Both the position numbers and the translations under genes were made by a program. 64,000 nt of DNA, taken from the NCBI GenBank assembly GCA_022709365.1, contig JAKLIY010000011.1, positions 44,251-108,250 on the forward strand, written 5' to 3'. A model generated the notes under the pieces. That model saw only the letters and a list, made by a program, of their open reading frames with translations, did no database searches and was not told the DNA's origin. The DNA comes from Pseudomonadota bacterium (lineage in GTDB: Bacteria; Pseudomonadota; Gammaproteobacteria; Competibacterales; Competibacteraceae). The stretch's first letter is position 1, and every line of letters starts with the position of its first letter. Shown in pieces: positions 30,649-40,811 of the stretch.

Positions 30649-32295
30649 CTATGCATGATCTGCCCAACGCGGCGGCGCATCGGCCCCGGCGAAGTTGGCC
30701 GGCACCAGCACGGTATCCTGCACCGGCGTCGATTCAGTAGCCTGGGGATAATCCAGCGTGTAATGCAAGCCTCGACTTTCCTTGCGCGCCAGAGCGCTAC
30801 GGATGATCAATTCCGCAACCTGCGTCAGATTGCGCAACTCGACCAGATTGCCACTGATGCGGAAATGACCGTAATACTCGGTAATTTCCCGTAATAACAA
30901 CTCCACGCGATGCTGGGCGCGTTGCAACCGCTTGTTGGTGCGGACAATGCCCACATAGTCCCACATGAATTGCCGCAATTCCGCCCAGTTATGACTGACC
31001 ACCACCTCCTCGTCGGAATCCGTCACCCGGCTTTCATCCCAGTCCGGCAATTCCGGGGGCGGCGGCGTATGATCGAGTTGCGGCAGGATATCCTCGGCAG
31101 CGGCAGCAGCGAACACCAGGCATTCCAGCAACGAATTGCTGGCCATGCGGTTCGCGCCGTGCAGACCAGTGAACGCAATTTCGCCTATCGCGTACAATCC
31201 CTCGACATCGGTCCGCGCCCGCAGATCGGTCATTACCCCGCCGCAGGTGTAGTGCGCTGCGGGCACTACGGGAATCGGCTGTTGGGTCATGTCGAAACCA
31301 AATTCCAGGCACTTGGCGTAAATGTTCGGAAAATGCCCACGGATAAAATCTGCTGGCTTGTGGCTGATGTCCAGATACACACATTCCGCGCCCAACCGCT
31401 TCATTTCATGGTCAATCGCCCGCGCCACGATATCGCGGGGGGCCAGTTCCATACGCACATCGAAATTCCGCATAAAGCGGGTTCCGTCCGGCAACCGTAG
31501 ATAGCCGCCTTCGCCGCGCACCGCTTCGGAAATCAGAAAATTCTTGGCCTGCGGGTGATACAGGCAGGTCGGATGAAATTGCATGAATTCCATATTCGCC
31601 ACCCGGCAGCCCGCCCGCCAGGCCATGGCGATGCCATCGCCCGTCGAGCCGTCCGGATTGCTGGAATAGAGATAGACCCGGCTGGCACCGCCGGTCGCCA
31701 GGGCGACAAACCGCGCCGCCAGCGCCTCCACCTGTCCGCTGCGCCGATCCAGCACATACGCGCCCAGACAGTGGTTACCGGCCAGACCCAGCTTGCGGCG
31801 GGTAATCACATCCACTGCAATATACTGATCCAGTAAAGTGATGTTGGGATGTTCGCGGGCGCGTTCTTCCAGCGTTGTCTGAATCGCCCGTCCGGTGGCA
31901 TCGGCGGCGTGAGCGATCCGCCGGTGGCTGTGACCGCCCTCCCGGTGCAGGTGATAGTCAGCAACCCCTTCGGTATTCGATTCACGGGTGAACGGCACCC
32001 CCTGAGCGCTGAGCCATTCGATCACTTCCCGGCCATGCTCTACCGTACAGCGCACCGCATCGGCATGGCACAGACCCGCCCCGGCAATCAACGTGTCCTG
32101 AATGTGCGAGTCAATCGAATCGCCAGCATCCAGCACGGCAGAGACGCCGCCTTGCGCATAGTAAGTGCTGCCTTCATGGACGGGTCCCTTGGCGAGAACG
32201 ACGACGCGGGCCACGTTGGCCACCCGCAGCGCCAGACTGAGACCGGCGGCGCCGCTGCCGATAATGAGAACGTCAGGAGGGAGGAGCGAGATCAT
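30649..32295 (-). CDS. nadB: L-aspartate oxidase
   Basis: 548 residues of the succinate dehydrogenase/fumarate reductase flavoprotein family. FAD motif [41 protein letters not shown], the active-site arginine region HPTCLYHP and [11 protein letters not shown], and [20 protein letters not shown]. It oxidises aspartate to iminoaspartate for quinolinate and NAD synthesis. Its divergent arrangement with rpoE is the same as in E. coli. Confidence 0.95.
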   Translation of the reverse strand: MISLLPPDVLIIGSGAAGLSLALRVANVARVVVLAKGPVHEGSTYYAQGGVSAVLDAGDSIDSHIQDTLIAGAGLCHADAVRCTVEHGREVIEWLSAQGVPFTRESNTEGVADYHLHREGGHSHRRIAHAADATGRAIQTTLEERAREHPNITLLDQYIAVDVITRRKLGLAGNHCLGAYVLDRRSGQVEALAARFVALATGGASRVYLYSSNPDGSTGDGIAMAWRAGCRVANMEFMQFHPTCLYHPQAKNFLISEAVRGEGGYLRLPDGTRFMRNFDVRMELAPRDIVARAIDHEMKRLGAECVYLDISHKPADFIRGHFPNIYAKCLEFGFDMTQQPIPVVPAAHYTCGGVMTDLRARTDVEGLYAIGEIAFTGLHGANRMASNSLLECLVFAAAAAEDILPQLDHTPPPPELPDWDESRVTDSDEEVVVSHNWAELRQFMWDYVGIVRTNKRLQRAQHRVELLLREITEYYGHFRISGNLVELRNLTQVAELIIRSALARKESRGLHYTLDYPQATESTPVQDTVLVPANFAGADAPPRWADHA

Positions 32296-32416
32296 AACTT
32301 GTGAGCGACTCCGTGAATCAGGTATTGTTTCAGGTGCGCTGGCGTTGCCGCGTTAGACGCCGGGGCGTCAAGCTTTATTCAAAGCCGCAACTATAACCAT
32401 ATCCCGGCGGGTCTGC

Positions 32417-32443
32417 GAACTTACGGAAAGGGCTTCGGTCTAC
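32417..32443 (+). promoter_or_regulatory. Candidate sigma-E promoter of the rpoE operon
   Basis: GAACTT (32417-32422), 16 bases, TCTAC (32439-32443). The -35 is the exact sigma-E consensus and the -10 fits the TCnnA-like pattern loosely. It would start transcription about 45 bases upstream of the ATG at 32493, consistent with the autoregulation known for rpoE. Confidence 0.55.
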
Positions 32444-32492
32444 CGTCATGTCCGCACGGAGATTGCCATTGAGTCGAAAGGGGTCTGCCCGG

Positions 32493-33068
32493 ATGGGCGA
32501 AGGGCATCTGGACCGTGATCTGGTCCAAAGGGTACAAAAAGGCGATAAAAGCGCGTTCGATGTGCTGGTGCGCAAGTATCAGTACAAGATCATCAAACTG
32601 ATCTCCCGCTACGTGCATGATCCCAGCGAAGCCCTGGACGTTTCCCAGGAAGCCTTCCTCAAGGCGTACCGCGCCTTACCGGGATTTCGCGGCGACAGCG
32701 CTTTTTATACCTGGCTTTATCGCATCGCCATCAACACGGCGAAGAATTACCTGGTCGCGCAGGGCCGACGTCCGCCGGGTTCCGATATCGACGCCCAAGA
32801 AGCGGAACAGTACGAAGGGTCATCACTGCTCAAAGAGTACGAGACCCCTGAGCGACTTTTGCTCAAGGACGAAATCGAAGCCACCGTGTTCAAGGCGATT
32901 GAAGATTTGCCAGAAGACTTACGCACGGCGATTACGCTCCGGGAACTGGAGGGGATGAGTTATGAAGAAATCGCCCAAACCATGGGGTGTCCAATCGGTA
33001 CGGTGCGTTCCCGCATTTTTCGGGCGCGCGAGTCGATTGACGCCAAACTGCGTCCACTACTGAGCTAG
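32493..33068 (+). CDS. rpoE: Extracytoplasmic-stress sigma factor sigma-E (RpoE/AlgU)
   Basis: 191 residues, exactly the E. coli RpoE length when started at ATG 32493 (MGEGHLDRDLVQRVQKGDKS). Region 2: RYVHDPSEALDVSQEAFLKA and FYTWLYRIAINTAKNYL; region 4 helix-turn-helix: LPEDLRTAITLRELEGMSYE with GTVRSRIFRARESI. It directs the envelope stress regulon. The upstream ATG at 32448 lies almost on the candidate promoter start, so it is rejected. rseA follows after 16 bases. Confidence 0.96.
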   Translation: MGEGHLDRDLVQRVQKGDKSAFDVLVRKYQYKIIKLISRYVHDPSEALDVSQEAFLKAYRALPGFRGDSAFYTWLYRIAINTAKNYLVAQGRRPPGSDIDAQEAEQYEGSSLLKEYETPERLLLKDEIEATVFKAIEDLPEDLRTAITLRELEGMSYEEIAQTMGCPIGTVRSRIFRARESIDAKLRPLLS

Positions 33069-33084
33069 TTTCGAGTATAGAGTC

Positions 33085-33696
33085 ATGGCTGAGAAAACGG
33101 CTGAACAACGGCCAACGCAAGCCGCCCATGAGGTTGCCCCGGTCGATTTGGCGGCGAGTCAACTGTCGGCGCTGGTCGATGGGGAACTTCCTGATGCGGA
33201 AATGAACCTGGCCTTGCGCCGACTAAGCCGGGATGGCGATGCCCAGGGGCGTTGGGAACGCTACCACTTGATCAGCGATGCGTTGCAGGGCCATTTGCCC
33301 GCCGCGCTGGATGCTGATTTCGCCACGCGCCTCCGCCAGGCCATTGACCAGGAGCGCCTGCCGCAACCGGCTACCCGGTCGCTGCCGGCCTGGTATAAGC
33401 CGGTCACCGGCTTCGCGCTCGCCGCTTCGGTCGTGCTAACCGCTCTGGTCGGGCTTCAGTTGACCCAGCCCGACGCCGGGTTGACTCCTGACAACCCGAT
33501 TGCCGCTGTCCCGGCTTCAACGACTGCCCTCCCGGCACAGGTGGTTGCGCTGAATCCGCCGGCTGATGAGGCCAGCGAACCCACCGAAGCCCGGCTGAAC
33601 ACCTATCTGGTCAATCATAACGGCTATGCTTCCAGGAGCAGCGTCAACGGGATGCTGCCCTACGTCCGCATGGTTGGCTACCAGACGAATCGCTGA
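33085..33696 (+). CDS. rseA: Anti-sigma-E factor RseA/MucA
   Basis: 203 residues. The N-terminal cytoplasmic RseA domain (QLSALVDGELPDAEMNLALR, RWERYHLISDAL) binds sigma-E. A single membrane helix follows (TGFALAASVVLTALVGLQL, about residue 115), then a periplasmic tail with YASRSSVNGMLPYVRMVGYQ, the MucA-like C-terminal region recognised by RseB. It is inactivated by DegS/RseP proteolysis in known systems; neither gene is in the window. Confidence 0.92.
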   Translation: MAEKTAEQRPTQAAHEVAPVDLAASQLSALVDGELPDAEMNLALRRLSRDGDAQGRWERYHLISDALQGHLPAALDADFATRLRQAIDQERLPQPATRSLPAWYKPVTGFALAASVVLTALVGLQLTQPDAGLTPDNPIAAVPASTTALPAQVVALNPPADEASEPTEARLNTYLVNHNGYASRSSVNGMLPYVRMVGYQTNR

Positions 33697-33704
33697 CGCC
33701 CCGA

Positions 33705-34718
33705 ATGAAGCGAAAATTGTTGCCCTGCGCCGTCCTGGCGCTTGCCGGGTCGCTGTCTCCTGTCGACTGGGCGCAATCCGCCCCGCCGGTCGCCGACGAA
33801 GCCAAACAATGGCTGGAACGGATGGTAAAAGCCACCCAGACCCTGAACTACGAAGGCACTTTCATTTATGTTCAGGGGCCGCATGTCGAGGCCATGCGAA
33901 TCGTTCACGGCAGCGGTCCGGACGGTGAGCGACAACGGCTCTTTTCCCTGAACGGCCCCCCCCGCGAAGTCGTCGTCGCCAATAACAATGTGGTCTGTCT
34001 GCTGCCCAAGCAACAGGCCACGTTTGCCGGTAACGATTACCAACGTTCGCCCTTTCCGTTATCGATTCCCCGTGAGATTGGCCGGCTGGAAAGCCACTAC
34101 CAGTTTGAAATCGTCGGTACAGACCGGATTGCCGGCCTGGAGACGCGAATCATCGCGATCAAGCCGCGTGACGCTTGGCGGTTCGGTTATCGGCTGTGGC
34201 TGGATGAACGTAACGGCATGGTGCTGCGTTCCGCATTGCTCGATGACCGGGGGCATCCGCTGGAACAACTCATGTTCACCGATTTCCAGGTCAAGCCGCA
34301 GATCGACGCAACGGCGTTCCAGTCCCCGGCGTTGCCGGAGGGTTCATCACCCGCGAACCGGAATGATCCCCCGGCGCTGCATCCAACGGGTGAACCCGTC
34401 CAGGAATCAGCTTGGCGTGTGGAACAGTTGCCGGAAGGTTTCGTTAAGGTCCTGCATAACCGGTTTACGGAAAGCGCGGGTCGGCATCTGACCGAACATC
34501 TGGTGTTCGCTGATGGTCTGGCGACGATCTCGGTCTTTCTGGAAAAGCTTGATGGCGCACCGGCGCTGTTGCAGGGCGTTTCCCAACGGGGATCGATGAA
34601 CGCCTTCGGCAAGGCTGTCGATGGCTATCAGGTGCTGGTGGTCGGTGAAGTCCCCGCAGCGACGGTGCAACGGATTGCCGACGCGATTCAGCATGATCCC
34701 GGGGTCACCCAGCCGTGA
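33705..34718 (+). CDS. rseB: Sigma-E regulatory periplasmic protein RseB/MucB
   Basis: 337 residues. Signal peptide (LLPCAVLALAGSLSPVDWAQ), then an LolA-like N-terminal domain (AKQWLERMVKATQTLNYEGT, FIYVQG) and a C-terminal domain that binds RseA (WRVEQLPEGFVKVLH; DGLATISVFLEKL). It protects RseA from cleavage and senses lipopolysaccharide/lipid. The gene overlaps the rseC start by four bases. Confidence 0.94.
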   Translation: MKRKLLPCAVLALAGSLSPVDWAQSAPPVADEAKQWLERMVKATQTLNYEGTFIYVQGPHVEAMRIVHGSGPDGERQRLFSLNGPPREVVVANNNVVCLLPKQQATFAGNDYQRSPFPLSIPREIGRLESHYQFEIVGTDRIAGLETRIIAIKPRDAWRFGYRLWLDERNGMVLRSALLDDRGHPLEQLMFTDFQVKPQIDATAFQSPALPEGSSPANRNDPPALHPTGEPVQESAWRVEQLPEGFVKVLHNRFTESAGRHLTEHLVFADGLATISVFLEKLDGAPALLQGVSQRGSMNAFGKAVDGYQVLVVGEVPAATVQRIADAIQHDPGVTQP

Positions 34719-35173
34719 TCGAAGAACGTGCGGTCGTAGCTGAAGCTGGCGCAGGCTACGCCTGGGTCGAGATCCAGCGTCGTTCGGCCTGTGGGAGTTG
34801 TCAGGCCAGCGACGGCTGCGGAACTGCGACGCTGGCCAAGGCGTGGGGCGTTCGTTCGATGCGCACCCGTGCGCTGTCAGAATTATCGTTGCAGCCAGGT
34901 GATGAGGTGATCGTCGGGCTGGCGGATGGCGTGTTGCTGCGCGGGGCGTTGCTGGCCTACCTGCTGCCGCTGGCGTTGCTGCTGGCAGGAGCATTGCTTG
35001 GTCAGGCTACTTTTGCTGGCGCGGGTGAAGAACTGGTGATCCTGTCCGGCGCGCTGGGTTTAGGTCTGGGCTTTCTGGCGGTGCGCGTCATGTCCCGGCG
35101 CTTTCGCGAGGATGTCCGGTTTCAGCCGGTGGTGTTGCGCCGGGTTGGAAATATGCTTTTCAAGCCGCAATAA
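34715..35173 (+). CDS. rseC: RseC/MucC family membrane protein
   Basis: 152 residues. The N-terminal RseC domain has the cysteine cluster CGSCQASDGCG, then two membrane helices (LLAYLLPLALLLAGALLGQA and LVILSGALGLGLGFLAVRV) and a short cytoplasmic tail. GTG start overlapping the rseB stop (GTGA). degP/mucD, which often follows, is absent: lepA comes next after 135 bases that show only a TATAAT without a clear -35. Confidence 0.92.
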   Translation: MIEERAVVAEAGAGYAWVEIQRRSACGSCQASDGCGTATLAKAWGVRSMRTRALSELSLQPGDEVIVGLADGVLLRGALLAYLLPLALLLAGALLGQATFAGAGEELVILSGALGLGLGFLAVRVMSRRFREDVRFQPVVLRRVGNMLFKPQ

Positions 35174-35308
35174 CGCTATAATCCGCCCCCATTTAAAATT
35201 TAAAATCGATTCCGCAAGCGCCTGGCCGGTATAGGTGCCTGATTGTGTTCGCCGCGAACTTCGGGCGGCCGGAAACGACTGATCGGCTACCCGACGCTAC
35301 TGGAATTC

Positions 35309-37105
35309 ATGGATCTCATACGCAATTTTTCCATCATTGCCCACATCGATCACGGCAAATCGACCCTCGCTGATCGCTTCATCCAAATTTGCGGTGGCCT
35401 GAGCCAGCGGGAAATGTCCGAGCAGGTGCTGGACTCCATGGATCTTGAACGGGAGCGCGGCATCACCATCAAGGCGCAGAGCGTCTCCTTGCGTTACCCG
35501 GCCCGCGATGGCCGCACCTACCAGTTCAATTTCATCGACACGCCGGGGCATGTAGATTTCTCCTACGAGGTTTCCCGCTCGCTGGCCGCCTGCGAAGGCG
35601 CGTTGCTGGTGGTGGACGCCGCCCAGGGCGTCGAGGCGCAGAGCGTCGCCAACTGCTACACCGCCATGGAGCAGGGGCTGGAAGTGTTGCCGGTGCTCAA
35701 CAAGATTGACTTGCCCTCCGCTGATCCGGAGCGGGTGGCGCACGAAATCGGCGACATTATCGGCCTGGACGCCAGCCACGCGCTGCGGGTCAGCGCCAAG
35801 TCCGGCCTCGGCATCGAAGACCTGCTGGAAGCCATCGCCGCCCACATTCCACCGCCGAAGGGTCACCCGGACGGACCGCTCAAAGCGCTGATCATCGATT
35901 CCTGGTTCGACAACTTCGTGGGGGTGATTTCGCTGGTGCGGGTGGTAGACGGGCGGATCGTTCCCAAACAGAAAATTCAGGTCATGTCCACCGGCCGTGC
36001 CTTTCAGGTTGAATCGGTGGGCATCTTCACTCCCAAACGTACTGAGCAACCCAGCCTGAATGCCGGCGAAGTGGGCTATGTCATTGCCGGGATCAAGGAG
36101 ATCGATGGCGCGCCGGTCGGCGACACCTTCACCGGGGCGGATCGGCCAGCGACCGAGTCGTTGCCCGGTTTTCAAAAGGTGCAGCCCCGGGTGTTCGCCG
36201 GGCTGTTCCCGGTGGACTCGGATGATTTCGGCAACCTGCGCGAAGCGTTGCAGAAACTGCGGCTGAACGACGCTTCGCTGTTCTTCGAGCCGGAAACTTC
36301 GCAAGCCATGGGCTTCGGTTTTCGCTGCGGTTTTCTGGGCCTGCTGCACATGGAGATCGTTCAGGAGCGACTGGAGCGGGAATACAACCTGAATCTGATC
36401 ACCACCGCGCCGACGGTGATCTACGAGGTGCTGACCACGGGGGATGAGATCGTGAAGATCGACAATCCCGCCAAACTGCCGCCGCCGAATGAAATCGCCG
36501 AGGTTCGCGAGCCGATTATTGTGGCGCATATTTTGACTCCGCAGGATTATCTGGGGCCGATTATTACCCTCTGTATTGAAAAGCGCGGCGTCCAGCGCGG
36601 CCTACACTATGCGGGTGGCCAGGTGCAATTGAGTTTCGAGTTGCCGTTGAGCGAAGTGGTGCTGGACTTCTTTGATCGCCTCAAATCGGTCAGCCGGGGT
36701 TATGCGTCGTTCGAATACAGTTTTGAACGGTTTCAGGCCGCGCCGCTGGTCAAGCTGGATGTGCTGATTAATGGCGAAAGGGTCGATTCGCTATCGGTGA
36801 TTGTTCACCGCGAGCAGGCGCAGCGTCGGGGCCATGCGGCGGCGGTCAAGCTGAAAGAATTGATTCCCCGGCAGATGTTCGAGGTGGCGATTCAGTCGGC
36901 GATTGGCAACCAGATCATCGCCCGCACTACAGTGAAAGCGTTGCGCAAGAATGTGCTGGCCAAATGCTACGGCGGCGACGTGAGCCGCAAGCGCAAACTG
37001 CTGGAGAAGCAGAAAGCGGGCAAGCGGCGCATGAAGCAGGTGGGCAAGGTGGAAATCCCGCAGGATGCTTTTCTGGCCGTGTTGCAGATGGATAAAAACT
37101 CCTAG
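35309..37105 (+). CDS. lepA: Elongation factor 4 (back-translocase)
   Basis: 598 residues, normal LepA length. GTPase motifs [22 protein letters not shown] and [10 protein letters not shown]; domain II and III as in EF-G, and the LepA-specific C-terminal domain ([40 protein letters not shown]). ATG 35309 starts [16 protein letters not shown]; the frame extends 22 codons further with no sign of coding. lepA-lepB order is conserved. Confidence 0.97.
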   Translation: MDLIRNFSIIAHIDHGKSTLADRFIQICGGLSQREMSEQVLDSMDLERERGITIKAQSVSLRYPARDGRTYQFNFIDTPGHVDFSYEVSRSLAACEGALLVVDAAQGVEAQSVANCYTAMEQGLEVLPVLNKIDLPSADPERVAHEIGDIIGLDASHALRVSAKSGLGIEDLLEAIAAHIPPPKGHPDGPLKALIIDSWFDNFVGVISLVRVVDGRIVPKQKIQVMSTGRAFQVESVGIFTPKRTEQPSLNAGEVGYVIAGIKEIDGAPVGDTFTGADRPATESLPGFQKVQPRVFAGLFPVDSDDFGNLREALQKLRLNDASLFFEPETSQAMGFGFRCGFLGLLHMEIVQERLEREYNLNLITTAPTVIYEVLTTGDEIVKIDNPAKLPPPNEIAEVREPIIVAHILTPQDYLGPIITLCIEKRGVQRGLHYAGGQVQLSFELPLSEVVLDFFDRLKSVSRGYASFEYSFERFQAAPLVKLDVLINGERVDSLSVIVHREQAQRRGHAAAVKLKELIPRQMFEVAIQSAIGNQIIARTTVKALRKNVLAKCYGGDVSRKRKLLEKQKAGKRRMKQVGKVEIPQDAFLAVLQMDKNS

Positions 37106-37145
37106 CGCTGTTCTGACCCTTCATACTCATCGGATCGTTATACGC

Positions 37146-37973
37146 ATGAATATTGATTTTGCTGCTGTTCTGGTCGTACTGACCGTCGTGACCGGGGGTA
37201 TCTGGATACTGGATACCTGGGTGCTGGAACCGCGTCGTATCCGTGGCGGGGCTACGCCAGCGGTCGCGATCAAGTTGCCGTGGTACGTCGACCTGTCAAA
37301 ATCGTTCTTCCCGGTGATTCTGGCGGTGCTGGTATTGCGCTCGTTCGTGGTCGAGCCGTTCCGCATTCCCTCGGAGTCCATGTTGCCGACCCTGCTCAAT
37401 GGCGATTTTATCTTGGTCAACAAATTTTCGTATGGTCTGCGCCTGCCGGTGCTCAATACCAAGTTGATCGGGAATGGCCAGCCGGCGCGCGGCGATGTTG
37501 TGGTCTTCCGCTATCCGCGTGAGCCGTCGGTCGCTTATATCAAGCGCGTCATCGGGTTGCCGGGCGACCGGCTGGAGTATCGGGACAAGCACTTGTTGAT
37601 CAACGGCCAGCCGGCGGCGTTGACCCCGTTACCCGATGATCCTGCCGATCCGGGTTATCAGCAGTTTGATGAGCGCCTCAATGAGGTTAACCATCGCATC
37701 CAGGTGTTAGCGGATGGTCGCTGGGGGCTGGCGGGACTGTGGCCCGGCCTGCAACTCCGCCGGGAGCCAGATGGCAAGGTGGCCTGGGAATATCAGGTGC
37801 CGGCAGGGCAGTATTTCGTGATGGGCGATAATCGCGATAACAGCAGCGACAGCCGAGTGTGGGGACCACTGCCGGAGGAGAACCTGATTGGCAAGGCGTT
37901 TTTCATCTGGATGAATCTGGATTGTATTACTTTCAACGGCCACTGTGGCCGGATTGGCAACACCATCAAGTAG
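37146..37973 (+). CDS. lepB: Signal peptidase I
   Basis: 275 residues. Two N-terminal membrane segments, then the Ser/Lys protease: nucleophile in FRIPSESMLPTLLNGD, general-base lysine in YIKRVIGLPGDRLEY, and MGDNRDNSSDSRVWG. It removes signal peptides from exported proteins at the inner-membrane surface. ATG 37146 (MNIDFAAVLVV) lies 40 bases after lepA; upstream in-frame sequence overlaps lepA and is rejected. Confidence 0.96.
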   Translation: MNIDFAAVLVVLTVVTGGIWILDTWVLEPRRIRGGATPAVAIKLPWYVDLSKSFFPVILAVLVLRSFVVEPFRIPSESMLPTLLNGDFILVNKFSYGLRLPVLNTKLIGNGQPARGDVVVFRYPREPSVAYIKRVIGLPGDRLEYRDKHLLINGQPAALTPLPDDPADPGYQQFDERLNEVNHRIQVLADGRWGLAGLWPGLQLRREPDGKVAWEYQVPAGQYFVMGDNRDNSSDSRVWGPLPEENLIGKAFFIWMNLDCITFNGHCGRIGNTIK

Positions 37974-37992
37974 GGGAATAGGGGAGAGAATA

Positions 37993-38388
37993 ATGATGGA
38001 GATCATATCATCGCAGAACAGCAAACAACGTGGCATGACCGTAATCGGTATGTTGCTGCTGCTCATTGTCATCGCCTTTGCTGCATTGATCGCGATGAAG
38101 GTCGTACCGATGTATATTCAGTATTACACGATCAAATCGACGATTGAGAGTATCCGCAAAGAACCGCAACTGGCGCAGATGAGTCCGACGGACATTCACA
38201 ACGCCATCCAGAGGCGCTTCGACATTGGCTATGTCGATAAACTCAATGCCCGCGATCTCAAGATCAGGAATGATGCTGAGAGCCGGGGCCGGGTGCTGGA
38301 ACTGGTTTACGACGATGAACGGGAACTGTTTTACGGGCTATACGTCGTGCTGAAAGTGAATGAGACGATTCCGCTAACATCGAATTGA
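37993..38388 (+). CDS. DUF4845 membrane protein
   Basis: 131 residues. A short basic N-terminus with KQRGMTVIGMLLLLIVIAFA, one membrane helix, then a small extracytoplasmic domain (IESIRKEPQLAQMSPTDIHN, VLELVYDDERELFYGLYVVL). DUF4845 sits between lepB and rnc in many beta- and gammaproteobacteria; its role is unknown. The N-terminus resembles a type IV pilin-like signal, but the conserved glutamate is missing. ATG 37993, followed at once by a second ATG. Confidence 0.85.
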   Translation: MMEIISSQNSKQRGMTVIGMLLLLIVIAFAALIAMKVVPMYIQYYTIKSTIESIRKEPQLAQMSPTDIHNAIQRRFDIGYVDKLNARDLKIRNDAESRGRVLELVYDDERELFYGLYVVLKVNETIPLTSN

Positions 38389-38395
38389 ACGCAAC

Positions 38396-39064
38396 GTGGT
38401 CAATCCGCCGAACGCCCGGTTATGCGCTGCGCTGGGATACCGATTTCAGCGGCCTGAAGGGTTGGAGGAGGCGCTGACCCATCGCAGCGCCTCAGCCCAC
38501 AATAATGAGCGGCTGGAATTTCTCGGCGATGCCTTGCTGAATTTGATCGTCGCCGAGTACCTGTTCCAGCACTATCCGAAGGCCAGTGAAGGTGATCTAA
38601 GCCGGTTGCGGGCCAGCCTGGTCAAGGGTGAAACCTTGGCGGATCTGGCGCGTGAGTTAAAATTGGGCGACTGGTTGCGCATGGGGCCGGGTGAACTCAA
38701 GAGTGGCGGCTATCGACGTGAATCCATCCTGTCGGATGCGCTGGAAGCGGTGATCGGCGCAGTTTATCTGGATGGCGGTTTCGACGCCTGTCGCGAGTTG
38801 GTGCTGCGACTTTATCAGGATTGGCTGGCGCGCCTGCCCAGCGCCAGCGAATTGAAAGATCCCAAGACCCGTCTGCAGGAATATCTGCAAGCCCGCCAGC
38901 AAGCCCTGCCCGTTTACAACGTCCTGGAAATTCACGGCGAGCCGCACGCACAAAGTTTTACCGTGGAATGCGTGGTCGTGGATCGACGTGCCGTCGCCAT
39001 TGGCAACAGCCGCCGCAAGGCCGAGCAGGAAGCCGCCCGTCTGTTATTGGAACAAATGCAGTAA
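38396..39064 (+). CDS. rnc: Ribonuclease III
   Basis: 222 residues. Signature NERLEFLGDALLNLIVAEYL with the catalytic acidic residues, then SDALEAVIGAVYLDGG, and a C-terminal dsRNA-binding domain (DPKTRLQEYLQARQQALPVY; RRKAEQEAARLLLEQM). It processes rRNA precursors and double-stranded mRNA. GTG start at 38396, seven bases after the DUF4845 stop. Confidence 0.96.
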   Translation: MVNPPNARLCAALGYRFQRPEGLEEALTHRSASAHNNERLEFLGDALLNLIVAEYLFQHYPKASEGDLSRLRASLVKGETLADLARELKLGDWLRMGPGELKSGGYRRESILSDALEAVIGAVYLDGGFDACRELVLRLYQDWLARLPSASELKDPKTRLQEYLQARQQALPVYNVLEIHGEPHAQSFTVECVVVDRRAVAIGNSRRKAEQEAARLLLEQMQ

Positions 39065-39147
39065 CGGTTCCCCGCCCTCATGATGTTCCACAAAATAATC
39101 CGGTATCCGGGTCGGGCTTTAGCCTGACTGGCCGGCGGAGAATCTTA

Positions 39148-40104
39148 ATGACTGCAACACGCGCCGGCTACGCCGCCTTGCTGGGCCGACCCAACGTCGG
39201 CAAGTCCACGTTATTGAACCGGCTGATCGGCCAAAAAATCAGTATTACCGCTTCCAAGCCGCAGACGACCCGCCATGTCATTTTAGGTATTCAGACCTTG
39301 CCCGAGGCGCAAATCGTCTATGTGGACACCCCCGGCCTGCATCGCCCCGGTCGGCGAGCCATGAATCGTTATCTGAACCGATCAGCGGCCAGTGTGCTTG
39401 GTTATGTGGACGTGGTGGTCTTTCTCGTCGAGGCCTTGCGCTGGACGGACGAAGACGAAGATGTGTTGCAACGGCTGACCGAGTTTGCCGGGCCGGTGGT
39501 GCTGGCGGTCAACAAGGTGGATCGCATTGCCGACAAGCAACGCTTGTTGCCTTTCCTGCAGGAAATGGCGGTCAAGCGTCAATTTATCGAAGTCGTGCCG
39601 CTGGCGGCCATTAATGGCGATAACGTGGCGGCGCTGGAACAGGTGATCACTCGCCTGCTGCCTGAACAGGGATTCCTGTTCCCGGAAGATCAGATCACGA
39701 CTTCCAGCGAACGCTTCCTGGCGGCTGAATTGATCCGCGAGAAGCTGACCCGCCTGCTGCGCGAAGAATTGCCCTATGCCTTGACCGTGGAAATTGAACG
39801 CTTTGTCGAGGAAGGTCCGTTGGTGCGCATTCACGCCCTCATCTGGGTCGAACGCGCTAGCCAGAAAGGCATCGTCATCGGTGAGAAGGGCGCGACCTTG
39901 CGGGAAGTGGGACGCCAGGCTCGGCAAGACCTGGAACGGATGCTTGATCGCAAGGTTTACCTGGAAACCTGGGTCAAGGTGCGCGAAGGCTGGTCCGATG
40001 ACGAACGGGCCTTGCAAAGCTTGGGCTATACCGATCCGGGCCTCAGCGTACAAAATCCTCACCCCGGTGGGGGGACGTCGGGAGCCAATGAAGACGTTGT
40101 CTAA
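39148..40104 (+). CDS. era: Ribosome-assembly GTPase Era
   Basis: 318 residues. P-loop [18 protein letters not shown], switch ITASKPQTTRHVILG, DTPGLH and NKVDRI; C-terminal KH domain (ERASQKGIVIGEKGATLREV) that binds 16S rRNA. ATG 39148 follows GGAG; the frame reads further back through rnc but that is not coding. The tail after LGYTDPG extends about 20 residues beyond the usual end. The stop TAA overlaps the recO ATG (TAATG). Confidence 0.96.
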   Translation: MTATRAGYAALLGRPNVGKSTLLNRLIGQKISITASKPQTTRHVILGIQTLPEAQIVYVDTPGLHRPGRRAMNRYLNRSAASVLGYVDVVVFLVEALRWTDEDEDVLQRLTEFAGPVVLAVNKVDRIADKQRLLPFLQEMAVKRQFIEVVPLAAINGDNVAALEQVITRLLPEQGFLFPEDQITTSSERFLAAELIREKLTRLLREELPYALTVEIERFVEEGPLVRIHALIWVERASQKGIVIGEKGATLREVGRQARQDLERMLDRKVYLETWVKVREGWSDDERALQSLGYTDPGLSVQNPHPGGGTSGANEDVV

Positions 40105-40811
40105 TGCGCATCCTGCAGCAACCCGCTTTTATCCTGCATCGCCGCCCGTATCGTGACAGCAGCCTGTTGCTGGAAGCCTTCAGCCGTGAGTATGGTCGGT
40201 TGGGACTCGTTGCGCACGGCGCTGCATCTTCCCGATCCCGATTAAAAGGCGTGTTGCAACCGTTCACGCCCTTGTTGTTGTCCTGGAGCGGCGATGGCGA
40301 TTTGGCGACGCTGAATGGCGGCGAAGAGGCCGGGCGTCCCTTTCCGCTATTGCAGAACCGGGCGTTGGCTGGACTCTACGTCAACGAGTTACTGGTGCGG
40401 TTGCTGCCGCGCCGGGATGTCCAGCCGGACTTGTTGACCGCCTACGAAACGCTGCTGGCGGAACTGGCGATGGCGCCGGACGAAGAGCCGCCCCTGCGGC
40501 GATTTGAAAAGCGGTTACTGGAAGAGTTGGGCTACGGGCTGAGCCTCGACCGGGCTGTGGATAGTGGTCAACCCATCGTGGCCGAAGCGCATTACCGTTA
40601 TGTACTGGATCGGGGACCGCTGGCCGCCGAAGCGTCGCCGATCGGCGTACCCATTTCCGGTCGGGGGTTGTTGGCCTTACGCGAAGGGATGCTGACCGAT
40701 CCCGCCGTGTTGAAAGAGGTCAAACGGCTGACCCGGGCGGCGCTGGCCGAGCAACTCAATGGGCGGGCGCTGAAAACCCGGGAGTTGTATCGGTTCAAAC
40801 GGGAGGGGTAG
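40104..40811 (+). CDS. recO: DNA repair protein RecO
   Basis: 235 residues. N-terminal OB fold (FILHRRPYRDSSLLLEAFSR, GRLGLVAHGAASSRSRLKGV) and helical C-terminal domain. Like E. coli RecO it lacks the four zinc-ribbon cysteines. It loads RecA on SSB-coated DNA with RecR. It converges on the next gene, overlapping it by 17 bases at the 3' ends. Confidence 0.93.
   Translation: MRILQQPAFILHRRPYRDSSLLLEAFSREYGRLGLVAHGAASSRSRLKGVLQPFTPLLLSWSGDGDLATLNGGEEAGRPFPLLQNRALAGLYVNELLVRLLPRRDVQPDLLTAYETLLAELAMAPDEEPPLRRFEKRLLEELGYGLSLDRAVDSGQPIVAEAHYRYVLDRGPLAAEASPIGVPISGRGLLALREGMLTDPAVLKEVKRLTRAALAEQLNGRALKTRELYRFKREG

Noticed and set aside
35175..35180. TATAAT before lepA as a promoter
   Set aside because: No acceptable -35 at 16-18 bases upstream; lepA may be co-transcribed with rse genes or have another start.
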